Shown here piece by piece: positions 8,785 to 18,765 of a stretch of 64,000 bases of DNA. Source of the DNA: Microcebus murinus (Eukaryota; Chordata; Mammalia; Primates; Cheirogaleidae). The translations under genes and the position numbers were made by a program. The stretch covers positions 73,787,001 through 73,851,000 of the forward strand of contig NC_134106.1 of the NCBI RefSeq assembly GCF_040939455.1. The letters run 5' to 3'. Positions within the stretch are counted from its first letter, which is position 1, and every line of letters begins with the position of its first letter. The notes under the pieces were generated by a model, which did not search any database, was not told the origin of the DNA, and saw only the letters and a list, made by a program, of their open reading frames with translations.

Positions 8785-11371
8785 ATCTACATAAGCAATG
8801 ATCTTATACAAATAACACAATGGATTTACTTTCTTTTTTACTATTCTTTTCACCAGTGAAGTTTGACATGGGTGCTTATGTATCAAGAGATGACAGTAAA
8901 ATTCCTGTGACTCTAAGAATCTCAAAAACTCAACTGTTTGTGTGTGCCCAAGATGAAGACCAACCAGTACTACTGAAGGTCAGTTGTCCTTAGTCTGCAC
9001 TTACCCTCACTTCCATCTCATATGTTTGTAAATGAGCCCATTAGGCACCGGCCCTAGCAGGGTGGCACTGTCCTTTTCCCTCCCTACCACCTGCCCACAC
9101 AACCCCACCTGGCTTCTCACCCATGCTCAGGCCATCCTAGGTAGGATCCGTGAGACTATAATGGAGGTAGCAAGAGTGAACAAGAGCTAAATTGCTTGCT
9201 TTCTTTTTTTCTCTTCCTCTGTATGACTCTACTGACCCCCCCCATCCCAGGGCAACCATTAATTCCATCACTCTTTACTGATGTCTATTATCTGACCTAC
9301 ATGATATTAGGCATTAGGACACTGGGGCCTGCCTCCAAGAAACTCCAATAAGCCAACTGAGATCAGAGAGGATTAATCACCTGCCAATGGGCACAAAGCA
9401 AAAAGCTAGGAGCCAAGACTAAAATGCAGGCGTGCTGACTGCAGTGCCTCTCCCTCTTCAGAGGCCCCAGCATTATCCCTTACCTCAGCCCCATCTCCAC
9501 TACCACTGTGCCCCTCAAACATACAGGTTCACACATGCATGCCCACTGTAGCCTAAGATGTTTTCTCCACTGATGACTCTTATTCAGCAAATGTATAACC
9601 CAAGGCCTCCCATCCCCAGGTAGAATTTATGTGGACATCTATGTTTCTCTAACTGTATCAAGCAAAATGAAAGTTATAGCTACAGAGTAGGGCAGTAGCT
9701 TCATTCATGAATTCATTCAATGGTCATTATTTATTCAGAGCCTTTTATTTTCCAAGCATAGTGACAACAGCTATTTAGGCAGTGGTGAGTCAAAGCCCCT
9801 AGCATTATAGCACTTAGTCTTCTGGGGGACACAGACAATAGACAAGCCAAACAACCAACAAAGAAGTACAAGATGCTGCAAAGAAAATGTGCTGGGTGCC
9901 AAGACAGAGAAAAATGGGGGCATGCCATTTAGACAGAGTGGCAAGAGGAGAGCTCCTTGTGAGATGGGAGCTGCTGACAGGAGGGAGCATGCTATGTGGC
10001 GTGGGTGGAGTGGGCATTCTAAACAGAGGGTCTGGGTACACCCAGGCACCAGAGCTTCAGGATCTTTAAGGCCAACTTCAAGGATCGGAAAAAGTAGACT
10101 TGGAGCTGAGGCATTGTGAGAAGGAGGAAAGATATGCAGTGGCTAAGTGCTTGCAGAGCTTGAGTTTGGATTCCATTTTTTACAAAGAAAAACCATTAAG
10201 TGGTTTCACACAGTGCAGTGTCATAACCTCACTTATATTTCCTAAAATAGAGAGCAGATCAGAAGGAAGGAGAGAGAGAAAGCAGAGAACCCAATTAGAA
10301 GGTTATAACAGCAGCCATGGGTGGAGCAGGTACGGAATCAGGTGGAAAGAAATAGAATTGGACTATATTTTGGAGATAGAATGAACAGGAGGAAGAGGAG
10401 AAACTGCATTTACTGAGATGGGAACAACTAGAAGAGGAATAAGTTTTAGAAATAAAATTCTTGCTGACCCTTGAAACCCCAAGGAAACCTCAAGAAGGAT
10501 ATTTACTTGCTTTAGACTGAAAAGAATAGGAAAGAAACATCTCAACTTGGAATTTGAAATCTATTTTTCCATGAAAGTATTTTTCCATGAAAGTATTGCT
10601 AGATTCTATTCATACTCACAGGAAGAGCATATTCTAAAAAAAAATTGTATTGAAATAGTTTAACTACTGATATACCTGGGAAGTTATGTGTGTGTTTAAC
10701 CTTCAATTGTTGACTTAAATACAAAGATAAATGTCGTCTAAATGCTAAATTGTTTTCCCAAAGAAAACACTTAGAGGTCAGTATATTTAGGAAGCTTAGA
10801 ATCACCAGTGCTCAGATTTGATGCAGAATGCCTTATGCCTATGTTGAAACCAGGACATGAACAATGTTCACCACTTATCTGCCTGGATACAGTGAGATGC
10901 TAGTGCTAGTGTCATTGGCAGTCTTCATGAGTAATTTAGATCTCTCTCTAATCAGCTGAGGAAATCAACACTTGTGAATAGACTGGGTCATACATCTAAT
11001 AGGCATTTAATAAATGCTTGCTGAATGAACAAATGAATGAAGAACCTATATCGTCACATTAAAGCCATAGTCCTAAAGTCCTCTTTCTCAGGAAGGCCAG
11101 ATGCCAAGGGGTTGAGCTTCAGTTATTTTTCTATCATCTTCTTGTTCTCTAACAGAATTCTGTTCTCCTTTTGTAGGAGTTCCCTGAGACTCCCAAAACC
11201 ATCACAGGTGGTGACACCAACATCCTCTTTTTCTGGGAAACTCATGGCAGCAAGAACTACTTCACCTCAGCTGCCCAACCACAATTGTTTATCGCCACAA
11301 AGCAAAACCATGTGGTACACATGGCAAGGGGACTACCCTCTATCACTGACTTTCAGATACTAGATAGCTAG
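3207..11371 (+). CDS. IL1A: Interleukin-1 alpha precursor (joined exons)
   Basis: Coding exons are 3207-3253, 4234-4282, 5159-5381, 6966-7139, 8857-8978 and 11177-11371. All introns are GT-AG and all phases agree, giving 269 residues without a stop; human is 271. Pro-IL-1 alpha is a dual-function cytokine. The acidic N-terminal propeptide carries a nuclear localisation signal, visible as KVLKKRR at residues 79-85. The C-terminal beta-trefoil binds IL1R1. The calpain cleavage site of the human protein, Phe118-Leu119, is preserved at the same numbering in NFLSN. There is no signal peptide, as expected for a leaderless cytokine. The IL-1 family signature is present at residues 234-254, with F234, S236, P240, T246 and M254. 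Residues 249-257 and the C-terminus differ strongly from human. The next gene on the same strand is CKAP2L. Confidence 0.97.
3254..4233 (+). other. IL1A intron 2
   Basis: AT-rich unique sequence. The notable part is a CpG-rich alternating purine-pyrimidine stretch at 4112-4141, after a short TGTATG-like tract at about 4060-4078. I see no SINE or LINE in it. Confidence 0.7.
4234..4282 (+). CDS. IL1A: IL1A coding exon 3
   Basis: A 49-base exon lies between TTCAACAG and GTAAGC. It completes Ser16 and encodes acidic residues through Gln32 (SENEEY...LSLNQ), part of the IL-1 propeptide. The length keeps the frame to exon 4. Confidence 0.95.
4283..5158 (+). other. IL1A intron 3 with GA-rich tract
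   Basis: Mostly unique sequence. A strongly purine-rich G/A tract occupies about 5017-5082, just ahead of the exon 4 acceptor. No inserted element was recognised. Confidence 0.65.
5159..5381 (+). CDS. IL1A: IL1A coding exon 4 (nuclear signal)
   Basis: Residues 33-106 lie between acceptor CCTCACAG and donor GTAAAG. It contains [11 protein letters not shown], the basic [11 protein letters not shown] at 79-86, and the acidic run DDDLEA. Lysines 82 and 83, acylated in the human precursor, are both retained. Confidence 0.96.
5382..6965 (+). other. IL1A intron 4
   Basis: This intron contains a MIR at 5640-5850. At about 6230-6680 is a diverged block resembling an antisense old LINE-derived repeat; its middle carries the ATTCCTAGAAGCAGAACTACTG-type motif common in such elements. 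The remainder is unassigned. Confidence 0.55.
5640..5850 (+). mobile_element. MIR SINE
   Basis: This contains the conserved MIR core, CTCAGTTTCCTC, then AAAATGGAGATAAT, then GTTAAATGAG and a 3' part with AGTAAGCACC and ATAAATGTTAGCTGTTATTATT. It is a tRNA-derived mammalian-wide repeat in sense orientation. Confidence 0.85.
6966..7139 (+). CDS. IL1A: IL1A coding exon 5 (processing site)
   Basis: Residues 107-164 span the cleavage site NF|LSN at 118/119 and the first strands of the trefoil. Compared with human as I recall it, one residue is inserted near APSNEHLW. The donor is GTAAAT. Confidence 0.95.
7287..7438 (+). mobile_element. Alu-type monomer
   Basis: A single 7SL-derived arm: CACACCTGTAATCCTAGCACT, GCTGAGGCAGGAGGATCACT, CCCTGGGCAACAGAGAGAGAC. 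It then runs into a C-run at about 7413-7429 and a short A-tail. The homopolymer C is unusual for a SINE tail and is probably slippage. Confidence 0.85.
7896..8061 (+). mobile_element. Alu-type monomer
   Basis: A second single-arm 7SL SINE in the same intron: GGCTCATACCTGTAATCCTAG, GGAGGATCACTCGAGGCCAGG, CACTCTAGCCTGGGGGACAG. It has an A-rich tail interrupted by G. It is sense to IL1A. Confidence 0.85.
8100..8500 (-). mobile_element. Old LINE-type fragment, antisense
   Basis: The plus strand reads like the reverse complement of a diverged old L1 or HAL1 3' part: CTAGAGTATTCTACCATGTTG, then GGAGCATATCCCAAAGTGGAACTTCC. Family and borders are uncertain. Confidence 0.45.
8744..8782 (+). repeat. 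(CA)n microsatellite
   Basis: An almost perfect CA dinucleotide tract of about 19 units lies roughly 75 bases before the IL1A exon 6 acceptor. It is likely to be polymorphic. Confidence 0.97.
8857..8978 (+). CDS. IL1A: IL1A coding exon 6
   Basis: Residues 165-205 are highly conserved, including [17 protein letters not shown] and [11 protein letters not shown]. The exon is flanked by CACCAG and GTCAGT. The stretch DEDQPVLLK is strongly diagnostic of IL-1 alpha. Confidence 0.96.
8979..11176 (+). other. IL1A intron 6
   Basis: This intron holds diverged MIR-like sequence at about 9290-9460 and an L2-like block at about 9715-10440. A perfect 16-base tandem pair lies at 10562-10593 (unit TATTTTTCCATGAAAG). 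I do not see the 46-base minisatellite known from the corresponding human intron. Confidence 0.6.
9715..10440 (+). mobile_element. L2-like LINE fragment
   Basis: A diverged stretch resembling the L2 3' part: TTCATTCAATGGTCATTATTTATT, then ACACAGACAATAGACAAG, then AGTGGCAAGAGGAGAGCTCC and GGAGCAGG. The small open frames here are not supported as genes. Borders are approximate. Confidence 0.5.
11177..11371 (+). CDS. IL1A: IL1A coding exon 7 (terminal)
   Basis: Residues 206-269 end at TAG 11369-11371. They include [15 protein letters not shown] and the IL-1 signature. After ATKQ (246-249 region) the sequence [12 protein letters not shown] replaces the human-like block that contains a tryptophan. 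The protein ends ITDFQILDS, two residues shorter than human at this end. Confidence 0.95.
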   Translation, partial: EFPETPKTITGGDTNILFFWETHGSKNYFTSAAQPQLFIATKQNHVVHMARGLPSITDFQILDS

Positions 11372-11960
11372 GCTTAGCTTTTAGTCTACTCACTTACAAA
11401 GTGTTGACAATCTGTATGTACCATGTACATGAAGAAGTCCAATCCTTTACTCTTAGTCATTTGCTGAGCATGTGCTTAGTCTTTGTAATTCGAAATGAAT
11501 GTTTACCCTCTTTGTAAGAGAGGAGCAAGGTCATAGAACCAACACTAACATACAACATTGTTTGTTATTTAAAGAACACCCTATACTTTGCACAGTACCA
11601 ATCATTTTAGTTATTATTTTTCATAACAATCTTAGGAAAACCAGGGCTACTGACTATGCCTACCAAAAAGACTCTACCCATATTACAGATGGGCTGACTA
11701 AGGCATAAGAAAACTAAGAAATACATACAATAGCATTTGGAATGAGAAGCCACAGACCTAGTATTTAATTCCAACTGTTTGCCTTCTGCTGATGGATACT
11801 TTAATCAAATGGCATAAGTTTCTGGGACTTTGGTTTTATCATTTTCAAAATGGAGGGAATAATACCTATATCCTTCCTGCCTCAATAGTTTTTTATGCCA
11901 ATCAGTGAGATCATTTTGGTAAAATACTTCTTGAAGCTAATCCTCAAGAAAAGGCAATAC

Positions 11961-12050
11961 ATGAAATATTTTTAAATTATTATTCTTGTGTATATATATT
12001 TATAAACATATTTATTAAGATATTAATAATTATAATATTATTATATTTAT
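11961..12050 (+). promoter_or_regulatory. AU-rich element in IL1A 3' UTR
   Basis: Three ATTTA pentamers lie in an almost pure A/T stretch, at 11998-12002, 12010-12014 and 12045-12049. AU-rich elements of this kind recruit decay factors such as tristetraprolin to cytokine mRNAs. The motif is seen; the effect here is inferred. Confidence 0.7.
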
Positions 12051-12512
12051 GGCAGTTCTTTGTATCCTCCAAGTGTGACCAGACATCATCAATAAAAGCA
12101 GACAATGTTTTCCAGGCTGAGTGAGTTTGATTTAGTTAGCACCAGGGCACTTTGTTCCAAGTCATGATTTTTCCATACCATGAAACTCTGCATTGTAGTA
12201 TGTGGGAGCCCTATTATTATGATAATAAATTTATATTAATCACTTTGTTTGTTTATGCTGATAATTGGGCCAGTCTTTGATTCTTCTGCCCTTATACTTG
12301 TCTTGGCATTCTTGTGTCATTCAGTTTCACCTGGAATCAAGTCCTACTAGCTAAAATGAGATTAACTCAACTCTAGCAACCATGGGACCACTGTTATCTA
12401 AACTTTCTTTTCTGGAATATAATCAGTGTTTCTTCGGTTCTAAAATTTGTGAACAAACCATAGTGTTACATTATTATCAACAATAGCAACTGATACATTA
12501 TTATCATAATTA

Positions 12513-12526
12513 AATAAAACAATAAA
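12513..12526 (+). terminator. IL1A poly-A signals (two AATAAA)
   Basis: Two AATAAA hexamers are separated by two bases (AATAAAACAATAAA) and followed by ATTGATCTG. This is the most plausible distal end of the IL1A transcript. Confidence 0.6.
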
Positions 12527-12540
12527 ATTGATCTGACACA

Positions 12541-13980
12541 CAGTTATTTGTTGTCTTAATCATTATTTTATTGCATGGTAATCAGAGACAAATGGCAAAA
12601 GTTTACATAAATAACTATACTTAGTGTTAATTTACAAAGCCAAACTAAGATTTTATGGTTTTTCTCTCCCCTTTGTTAGCTGCCAGTCTGCATAAATGGC
12701 ATTAAGAATGATAATATTCCCAAGTTCAGTTCAAGCTCACATTACACATATACAACACTTATGCTCATGTGTCCACACAAACTCACATGTATGGAGCCAC
12801 ATTAAAAACAACTAAGGGACCCATTTGGAAAGCATGGGTACAAGATAGGTTGAATTGAAAAATCAAAAGAAATCAAGGCTAAAAGCAAGAGAACTTGGAA
12901 TGGGGAAGAAGTAGTCCAAGATGACCCTGCTTCCTGGTACTGGAGACTGGATGAGTGGTGGCATCTTAATTAGCATTTTTGGTAAAAATATGGAGTTTTT
13001 CTACATTCTAGGATGAAGTATGATGAGCATAATTTTAGATATGTAATTTCAGCTACTAGCAGAACATCCAAGTGAAAATGTATAATGGGCAGATGACAAT
13101 GTATCTGGAACTCAGAAAAAGTTAGAGCTAAATATAGATTTGGAATGGTATGTAGTAGGCAAAATCCTAAAAGTGACATCAAAGGTAGAAGAGAAGTATA
13201 TGATGAACACTGTTGGTTATCCATGAGATCACCAACTTCTCTTCTTCCTTCCTAACAGAACCCTGATTTCATTCAGAAGTCAACATACCCTGCCCCAAAG
13301 AATGAATTCAATTGGTTTAAGATCATGTCCATTCTATCCTCACATGACTAAGTCATTTGACTTAATCCTGTCGAATGACATCAATCTGCAGGGGGCAACT
13401 TCTGGAAGAGACTTTCTATCCTGGTAATAAGAGAGAGCCATAGAGAAGAAGGTCCTTTTTCCTCCTTCCTTCCTTCCTTCCTGCATGAGACACATTCTAT
13501 GAGAATGTGAAACTTGGGACTGTAGTCACCAACCTGCAACCATTCAGAAGACACAGCCACACATTGAGGAATACAGACTGGTGAGAAAAAGAAACTGCAT
13601 CTTTAACAACATTGTTAACACTAAGATCCCACCTCCAGACTTTAAGAAAACAAGAAATGCTACTGCTATTAAGCCATTTTTGAGTGGTCTGCTATTACTT
13701 ACAGTCAAACTCAGCCTAACTGATACACAGAGCACCACAGAGACCTAGTCTCTTGTTCATTTCACCCTGTTCTTCCTAGCAGCCACTATTTTTCTAGGAT
13801 TTCCTTACCCCAAGACTGGCCAGAGTAAGATTAAGTAACACCTGCTTCCTTGATGTTCTTTTTAAAGAAATACTTAAAAAATACTTAAGAAACTATTTTA
13901 ATATTAGTATATCTTAATATTTTCAGAAATCGGAAAATACAAAACACTGACCAAGCAACACGAATTCAAGAAGTCTTAAA
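12541..13980. other. Intergenic, unassigned with an old repeat
   Basis: No gene was recognised. From about 13250 to 13740 the sequence resembles a mammalian-wide repeat: a TTCCTTCC run, an internal ACACAGCCACACA block, and an end like AACTCAGCCTAACTGATACA. I could not name its family. The rest appears unique. Confidence 0.5.
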
Positions 13981-13995
13981 AAGTATGATAGCTCA

Positions 13996-14700
13996 AAAAA
14001 ACTCCAAACAATAAATGCTGGCGTGGTTGCGGAGAGAGAGGAGCACTCCTACACTGCTGGTGGAAGTGCAAACTAGTTCAACCTCTGTGGAAAGCAATAT
14101 GGAGATACCTTAAAGCAATACAAGTGAATCTACCATTTGATCCAGCAATCCCATTGCTGGGCATCTACCCAAATGATCCAATGACACTCTACAAAAAAGA
14201 CACCTGCACTCGAATGTTTATAGCAGCACAATTCATAATTGCAAGGCTGTGGAAACAGCCAAAGTGCCCATCAATTCAAGAATGGATTAATAAAATGTGG
14301 TATATGTATACCATGGAGTACTATTCAGCTCTAAGAAACAATGGTGATATAGCACATCTTATATTTTCCTGGTTAGAGCTGGAACCCATACTACTAAGTG
14401 AAGTATCCCAAGAATGGAAAAACAAGCACCAGATATATTCTCCAGCAAACTGGTATTAACTGAGTAGCACCTAAGTGGACACATAGGTACTACAGTAATA
14501 GGGTATTGGGCAGGGGGCAAGGGGGAGGGGGGCGGGTATATACATACATAATGAGTGAGATGTGCACCATCTGGGGGATGGTCATGATGGAGACTCAGAC
14601 TTTTGGGGGGAGGGGGGGAAATGGGCATTTATTGAAACCTTAAAATCTGTACCCCCATAATATGCCAAAATAAAAAATAAATAAATAATAAATAAAAATA
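13996..14700 (+). mobile_element. 5'-truncated young L1
   Basis: About 700 bases of L1 3' end. It begins within ORF2 (AACTCCAAACAATAAATGC), continues through the reverse-transcriptase C-terminal segment (LPFDPAIPLLGIYP...) to a TAA at about 14457, then a G-rich 3' UTR and an AATAAATAAATAATAAAT-type tail. It is nearly identical to the 3' end of the L1 at 18745-25771, so the two belong to the same young subfamily. Clear target-site duplications were not found. The 111-codon frame at 14124 is a remnant of L1 ORF2. Confidence 0.93.
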
Positions 14701-15566
14701 AAAAAATAGCAAAATATTGAATCATTGTAGAAATGGCCTTGGAGCGTTTTAATATTTTCCCAGACCCACCTATTCATAACCTCTACTCTACCTCCCTCAC
14801 CACCTACACAGTAGGAGGGTCACCACAATGATTCTCAACAGTCTGAGCACTGAACTTGTTAGAGTCTGTGACTTTTATTACAGACATACATCAGTTTCCA
14901 AATTGATGAGCATAAAGTCAAAGCCCTGCCTTTCGATCCAAGGTACAGAAAGCAAAAAGCCAAAAGACAGTTGCCTAACCCTCCTCCCACTGAGTCACCT
15001 CCTCTGACATTTAAAAATACCTACACTTGAACTTTTGGAGGAGATGGAATTGTTGAGATAGCAATAATTATTGTGGTGGATATGAAATATGCTTGTTTAT
15101 CTGTATCTATTCCTTGATTGTATGCCAGTTTTATAACTACATATATTTGTCAACATTGTCCAACATTGGCTTATCAATATCTTTGATGTACTTTTTGGCC
15201 AGAAATGAATTCTGTATAGTACTCAAGATAAGGTCAGACCAGCACAGCCTAGAGTTGGATCTTTTCTTTCCTAGTTTGGACACCAGGCTCTTGTTACAAC
15301 AGCTTAAACATTAGCTTTTTAAACACCAAGTGACATTGTTGATTCATATAGTATTTATAGATAACTAAGACCTATAGGTTTTCAACCTAAGTTCAGAACT
15401 TCAAATGTATCCCTATTAAATTTAATCTTGTTAATTTGGCCCCAAGAACTTTCTAGATTGTGCTGGATCCTGATTCTCTCATTTGATACACTGGCACTCT
15501 CTCAATTTGTGATATCTGCAATTTGGAAAGCATATTTTTATTTTGCTCATAATACATTGTGGATAT
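14701..15566. other. Intergenic, nothing recognised
   Basis: AT-rich sequence with no supported gene or clear repeat on either strand. Confidence 0.5.
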
Positions 15567-15581
15567 AAAGAATAAGTTACA

Positions 15582-15919
15582 GGGCCGGGCGTGGTGGCTC
15601 ACGCCTGTAATCCTAGTACTCTGGGAAGCCAAGGTGGGCAGATTGCTCGAGGTCAGGAGTTCAAAACCAACCTGAGTGAGACCCCGTCTCTACTAAAAAT
15701 AGAAAGAAATTCATTGACCAACTAAAACTATACATACAAAAATTAGCCGGGCATGGTGGCACATGTCTGTAGTCCCAGCTACTCAGGAGGCTGAAGCAGT
15801 AGGATCGTTTGAGCCCAGGAGATTGAGGTTGCTGTGAGCTAGGCTGATGCCACGGCACTCACTCTAGCCTGGGCAACAAAGTGAGACTCTGTCTCTAAAA
15901 AAAAAAAAAAAAAAAAAAA
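15582..15919 (+). mobile_element. Full-length dimeric Alu, lemur type
   Basis: Starts GGGCCGGGCGTGGTGGCTCA and ends in an A-tail of about 25 bases. The middle linker AAAGAAATTCATTGACCAACT is of the lemur Alu type. Matching 15-base target-site duplications (AAAGAATAAGTTACA) lie at 15567-15581 and 15920-15934, so the element is recent and intact. Confidence 0.96.
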
Positions 15920-15934
15920 AAAGAATAAGTTACA

Positions 15935-18349
15935 AATACTTTTACAGTGTGATCTTGTTTCTATTTAAAATACCTATTATTAATATTCAAATGATTATGG
16001 AAGGATATTCACCATCATGTGAATATCTTATCTCTGAATGACTGAATAATTTATAATTTAATGGGTTTTCTCATTATATACTTTTCTGATTTTTTAAGTG
16101 AATATATGATTGCATGACAAAATTCCAATTTACACAAATTTTATTATTTAAAAACATCTCATTGAACTATACATAAAATGGATGAAGTTCAATATATGTA
16201 AATTATACCTCAATAGAGAGGAGCTTCTTTTAATTTACAAGAAAAAAAATATCTCTATTTCATTTCTTTCTTTGTGTAACCAGAGTAGTCTTTCTTTTTG
16301 TACTCTCTCTTGACCCCAGGCATGAGATGTTCACTTCCCTAATATGAGGTCATTTATCTTTCTTGTCATTGTTTGCCTTTCCCTCTCATTCTTTTTCCCT
16401 AATATGCACTCTTACTGGCCAAGAACATCTTTGCTCCCTCTTCTCAAAAACTTATCTCTTACCTATTTTTCTATCACAGTGGCTGACAGACAAACAATAC
16501 AGGGTCTTACGCAACCTTCTGAGCAAACTGGCTAAGCCCTCTAGAATGACTAGCTGAAGTCTTTAGAGTGCCTGGGCTTCTCTAACATTAGAGATTTTTT
16601 AAAGTATACATGTTGGGCCTCACATCTGGAGATTCTGATTCAGTAATTCTGAGTGAGACTTTGAGCACCTTAGTTTTTTTAAGCTCCAAAAGTAATTCTC
16701 TTGTTTATCACTGGTTAAGAACCACTGAATTAAGGAACTCCCAAAGTCAAAGATGGTTTTATCATAGCGCTAACAATGGCTTCCCTTTGGCCCAGTCAAT
16801 CCAGGGTTAGAGGAGGCGAGAATGCACAAGTCCCATCAATTCAACAGAAGCTATCTGACTGCCACAGGGATACCAGTGGGCCCCATTTAGAAACAGGGTA
16901 CTCAACAGTACAAGTGGCCCTCCTTGTCATATACTCACTTACTCTTGCACAGAAGCTGAAGGGTCTGGCAAGTAGATGCTTTCACTTAGGTTCACTCTTC
17001 TGAAAGGTCTATTGTGCTCTACACAATTGACAGAGGTCTACGAAATAAGGAAAATATGACTAGATTGTCCCTGACTTATCCTCTCATCTCTCAGCACCCC
17101 AAAACCTAACTTCGTCTCCTGGCATGACAACAAGAGGCCTTGATTTCCAGAGGAACGCTCTCCTGTCAACCCCTCAAGAAGTAGAACATATTTTCTCCCA
17201 CACGGCTCCTATTTACCACTTCATAGATGATGAAGTCAGTTATTCCTCTTGTGAAGAAAAACACTGTTACTAATTTTTTTAAAAAATAGAAAAGAGAGGA
17301 TTTGTGATTACAGACAGGCATTCTTGATATGAATGCACTGCAACAATTTAGAAGATCATTCAAAAGATGTTTTGTGGGTACAAAGAATAAAATGCTGTAA
17401 TCACAAGGTCTCAGCCTGGGATCACTAGGAACAAGTCATGCCACAGACCTCATTTGTATTTTTGCTGGGATTACCTGGATGCCATTGGCTGCTATACCTC
17501 TATTGTAGCAATGAGTGGATCATGGCTTATTGTCATGAGCATAACTCCTCTTGTCCTAACCCATACTCATCAAAGGAACTTCTGATTATAACCGGTTTCC
17601 AACATATCTGCCTCCAGGAAGAGGATGCACTGGCTAGAAGATGTGAGTCAAGTCTTTCCTGCAATTCTAGTCCTGTTATAAATTAAAATTGGCTCTCTAT
17701 CTTATAATTCAGTCTCTTGTGAATTCAGAATACTATAGAGATAAAGAGAACAGACTTGGGAATCAGGATTGGATTCAAATCTCATTTATTTTGTGATTTG
17801 GGGCTAGTCTCTTAATCTCTCAATCTCAGTTTCCTTACCTGCAAAAATGGAGATGGCAATTACTACATCAAAGGTATGTGGTGTTAAATGAGATGAAATA
17901 CAGGAAGAGCTTAGCACAGCACCATGGATCTAGAGTGTTCGGTTCATTCATTATTCTACTTGACTAGCTGTTATCACTTTTAGGTAGTGAATTCATCCCT
18001 GAGAAACTAATCCACAAGAAGGATAGTGATTAAATTAAGTTCCTAAATGCACATTGAGGACTGGAACCTGGGTGAAGGTAAACATTCTGTAAACCATCAG
18101 GTAAGGTCTCTTGACGAGCCAGTCAGCCATGCTTGGTGACTTCAACCTAGCCATGCTCATTTCTTTCCACTTTCTACATTATATTGTATTTCGATTTTTA
18201 GAATAGCATGTAAGAAACTCCCTAATGATATTGTGGTAGATAAGATGGAGCCACATGGGCTATAAGACCCAGCAGTATTATTGAGTGGGCTTGCAGCTAC
18301 TTCTAATACATAGTGTGGTTACTGAATTGAAAGGGTCTTTAAAGGGAAA
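15935..18349. other. Intergenic, mostly unassigned
   Basis: No gene is supported. A MIR lies at 17730-17960. The remaining open frames of 60-80 codons lack splice context or recognisable protein. Confidence 0.5.
17730..17960 (+). mobile_element. MIR SINE
   Basis: MIR core visible: ACAGACTTGGGAATCAGGATT, then CTCAATCTCAGTTTCCTTACC, then AAAATGGAGATGGCAAT and GTTAAATGAGATGA. Sense orientation. Confidence 0.85.
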
Positions 18350-18535
18350 AAGCTGTATTCATTCAACAGATATTTATTGAGGTTCTATTTGGTGCCAGAC
18401 ACAATGGCTATAATAGTCTGCCCTCAGTTTACAGATTAGCAGGAAAAAAGATAAACAAATAATCAAGTTAATCACAAAGGTTCCTTGAGAAAAGGATGCT
18501 TTGCCTGAGACTGAAGGATGATTAAGAGTTAACTA
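18350..18535 (+). mobile_element. L2-like LINE fragment
   Basis: Diverged sequence begins ATTCATTCAACAGATATTTATTGAG and GTGCCAGACACAATGGCTA, typical of the L2 3' region. The 3' border is uncertain. Confidence 0.6.
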
Positions 18536-18539
18536 AGAG

Positions 18540-18744
18540 ATATTCAATAGTAAGAAGATAAATGACCTAATTTAAAAATGGGAAAAGGATCTGAATAGAC
18601 ACATATTCAAAGAAGATATATAAGTGGACAATAAGCACATGAAAAGATGCTCAGTATCATAAGCCATCAAGGAAATACACATAGAAACCATAATGAAATA
18701 CCACTTCACACTCACAAGGATTGTACAATCAAACAGATGAACAA
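18540..18744 (+). mobile_element. Old L1 fragment, left part
   Basis: An ancient L1 ORF2 3' segment (AAAATGGGAAAAGGATCTGAATAGACA, GAAAAGATGCTCA). It is interrupted at 18744 by a young full-length L1 and continues at 25782. Nested insertion shows that it predates the inner element. Confidence 0.85.
18735..18744 (+). repeat. Left target-site duplication of L1
   Basis: The 10-base sequence AGATGAACAA is repeated at 25772-25781, directly after the L1 poly-A tail. It defines the insertion borders. Confidence 0.93.
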
Positions 18745-18754
18745 GGGTTGGAAT

Positions 18755-18765
18755 CAAGATGGCGG
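18755..18765 (+). promoter_or_regulatory. YY1-like site at L1 5' end
   Basis: CAAGATGGCGG lies about ten bases from the element's first base. In human L1, a YY1 site at this place sets the correct transcription start. Its presence supports a full-length 5' end. Confidence 0.8.

Larger units (their letters stand above)
11372..12540 (+). other. IL1A: IL1A 3' UTR
   Basis: Sequence after the stop extends to paired poly-A signals at 12513-12518 and 12521-12526. An earlier AATAAA-type signal at about 12091 could give a shorter form. The length of about 1.15 kb suits the roughly 2-kb IL1A mRNA. The exact cleavage point is inferred. Confidence 0.6.

Noticed and set aside
8979..11176. A counterpart of the human IL1A intron 6 46-base minisatellite
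   Set aside because: Only a 16-base unit present twice (10562-10593) was seen, so the human-type array is absent or unrecognisable.
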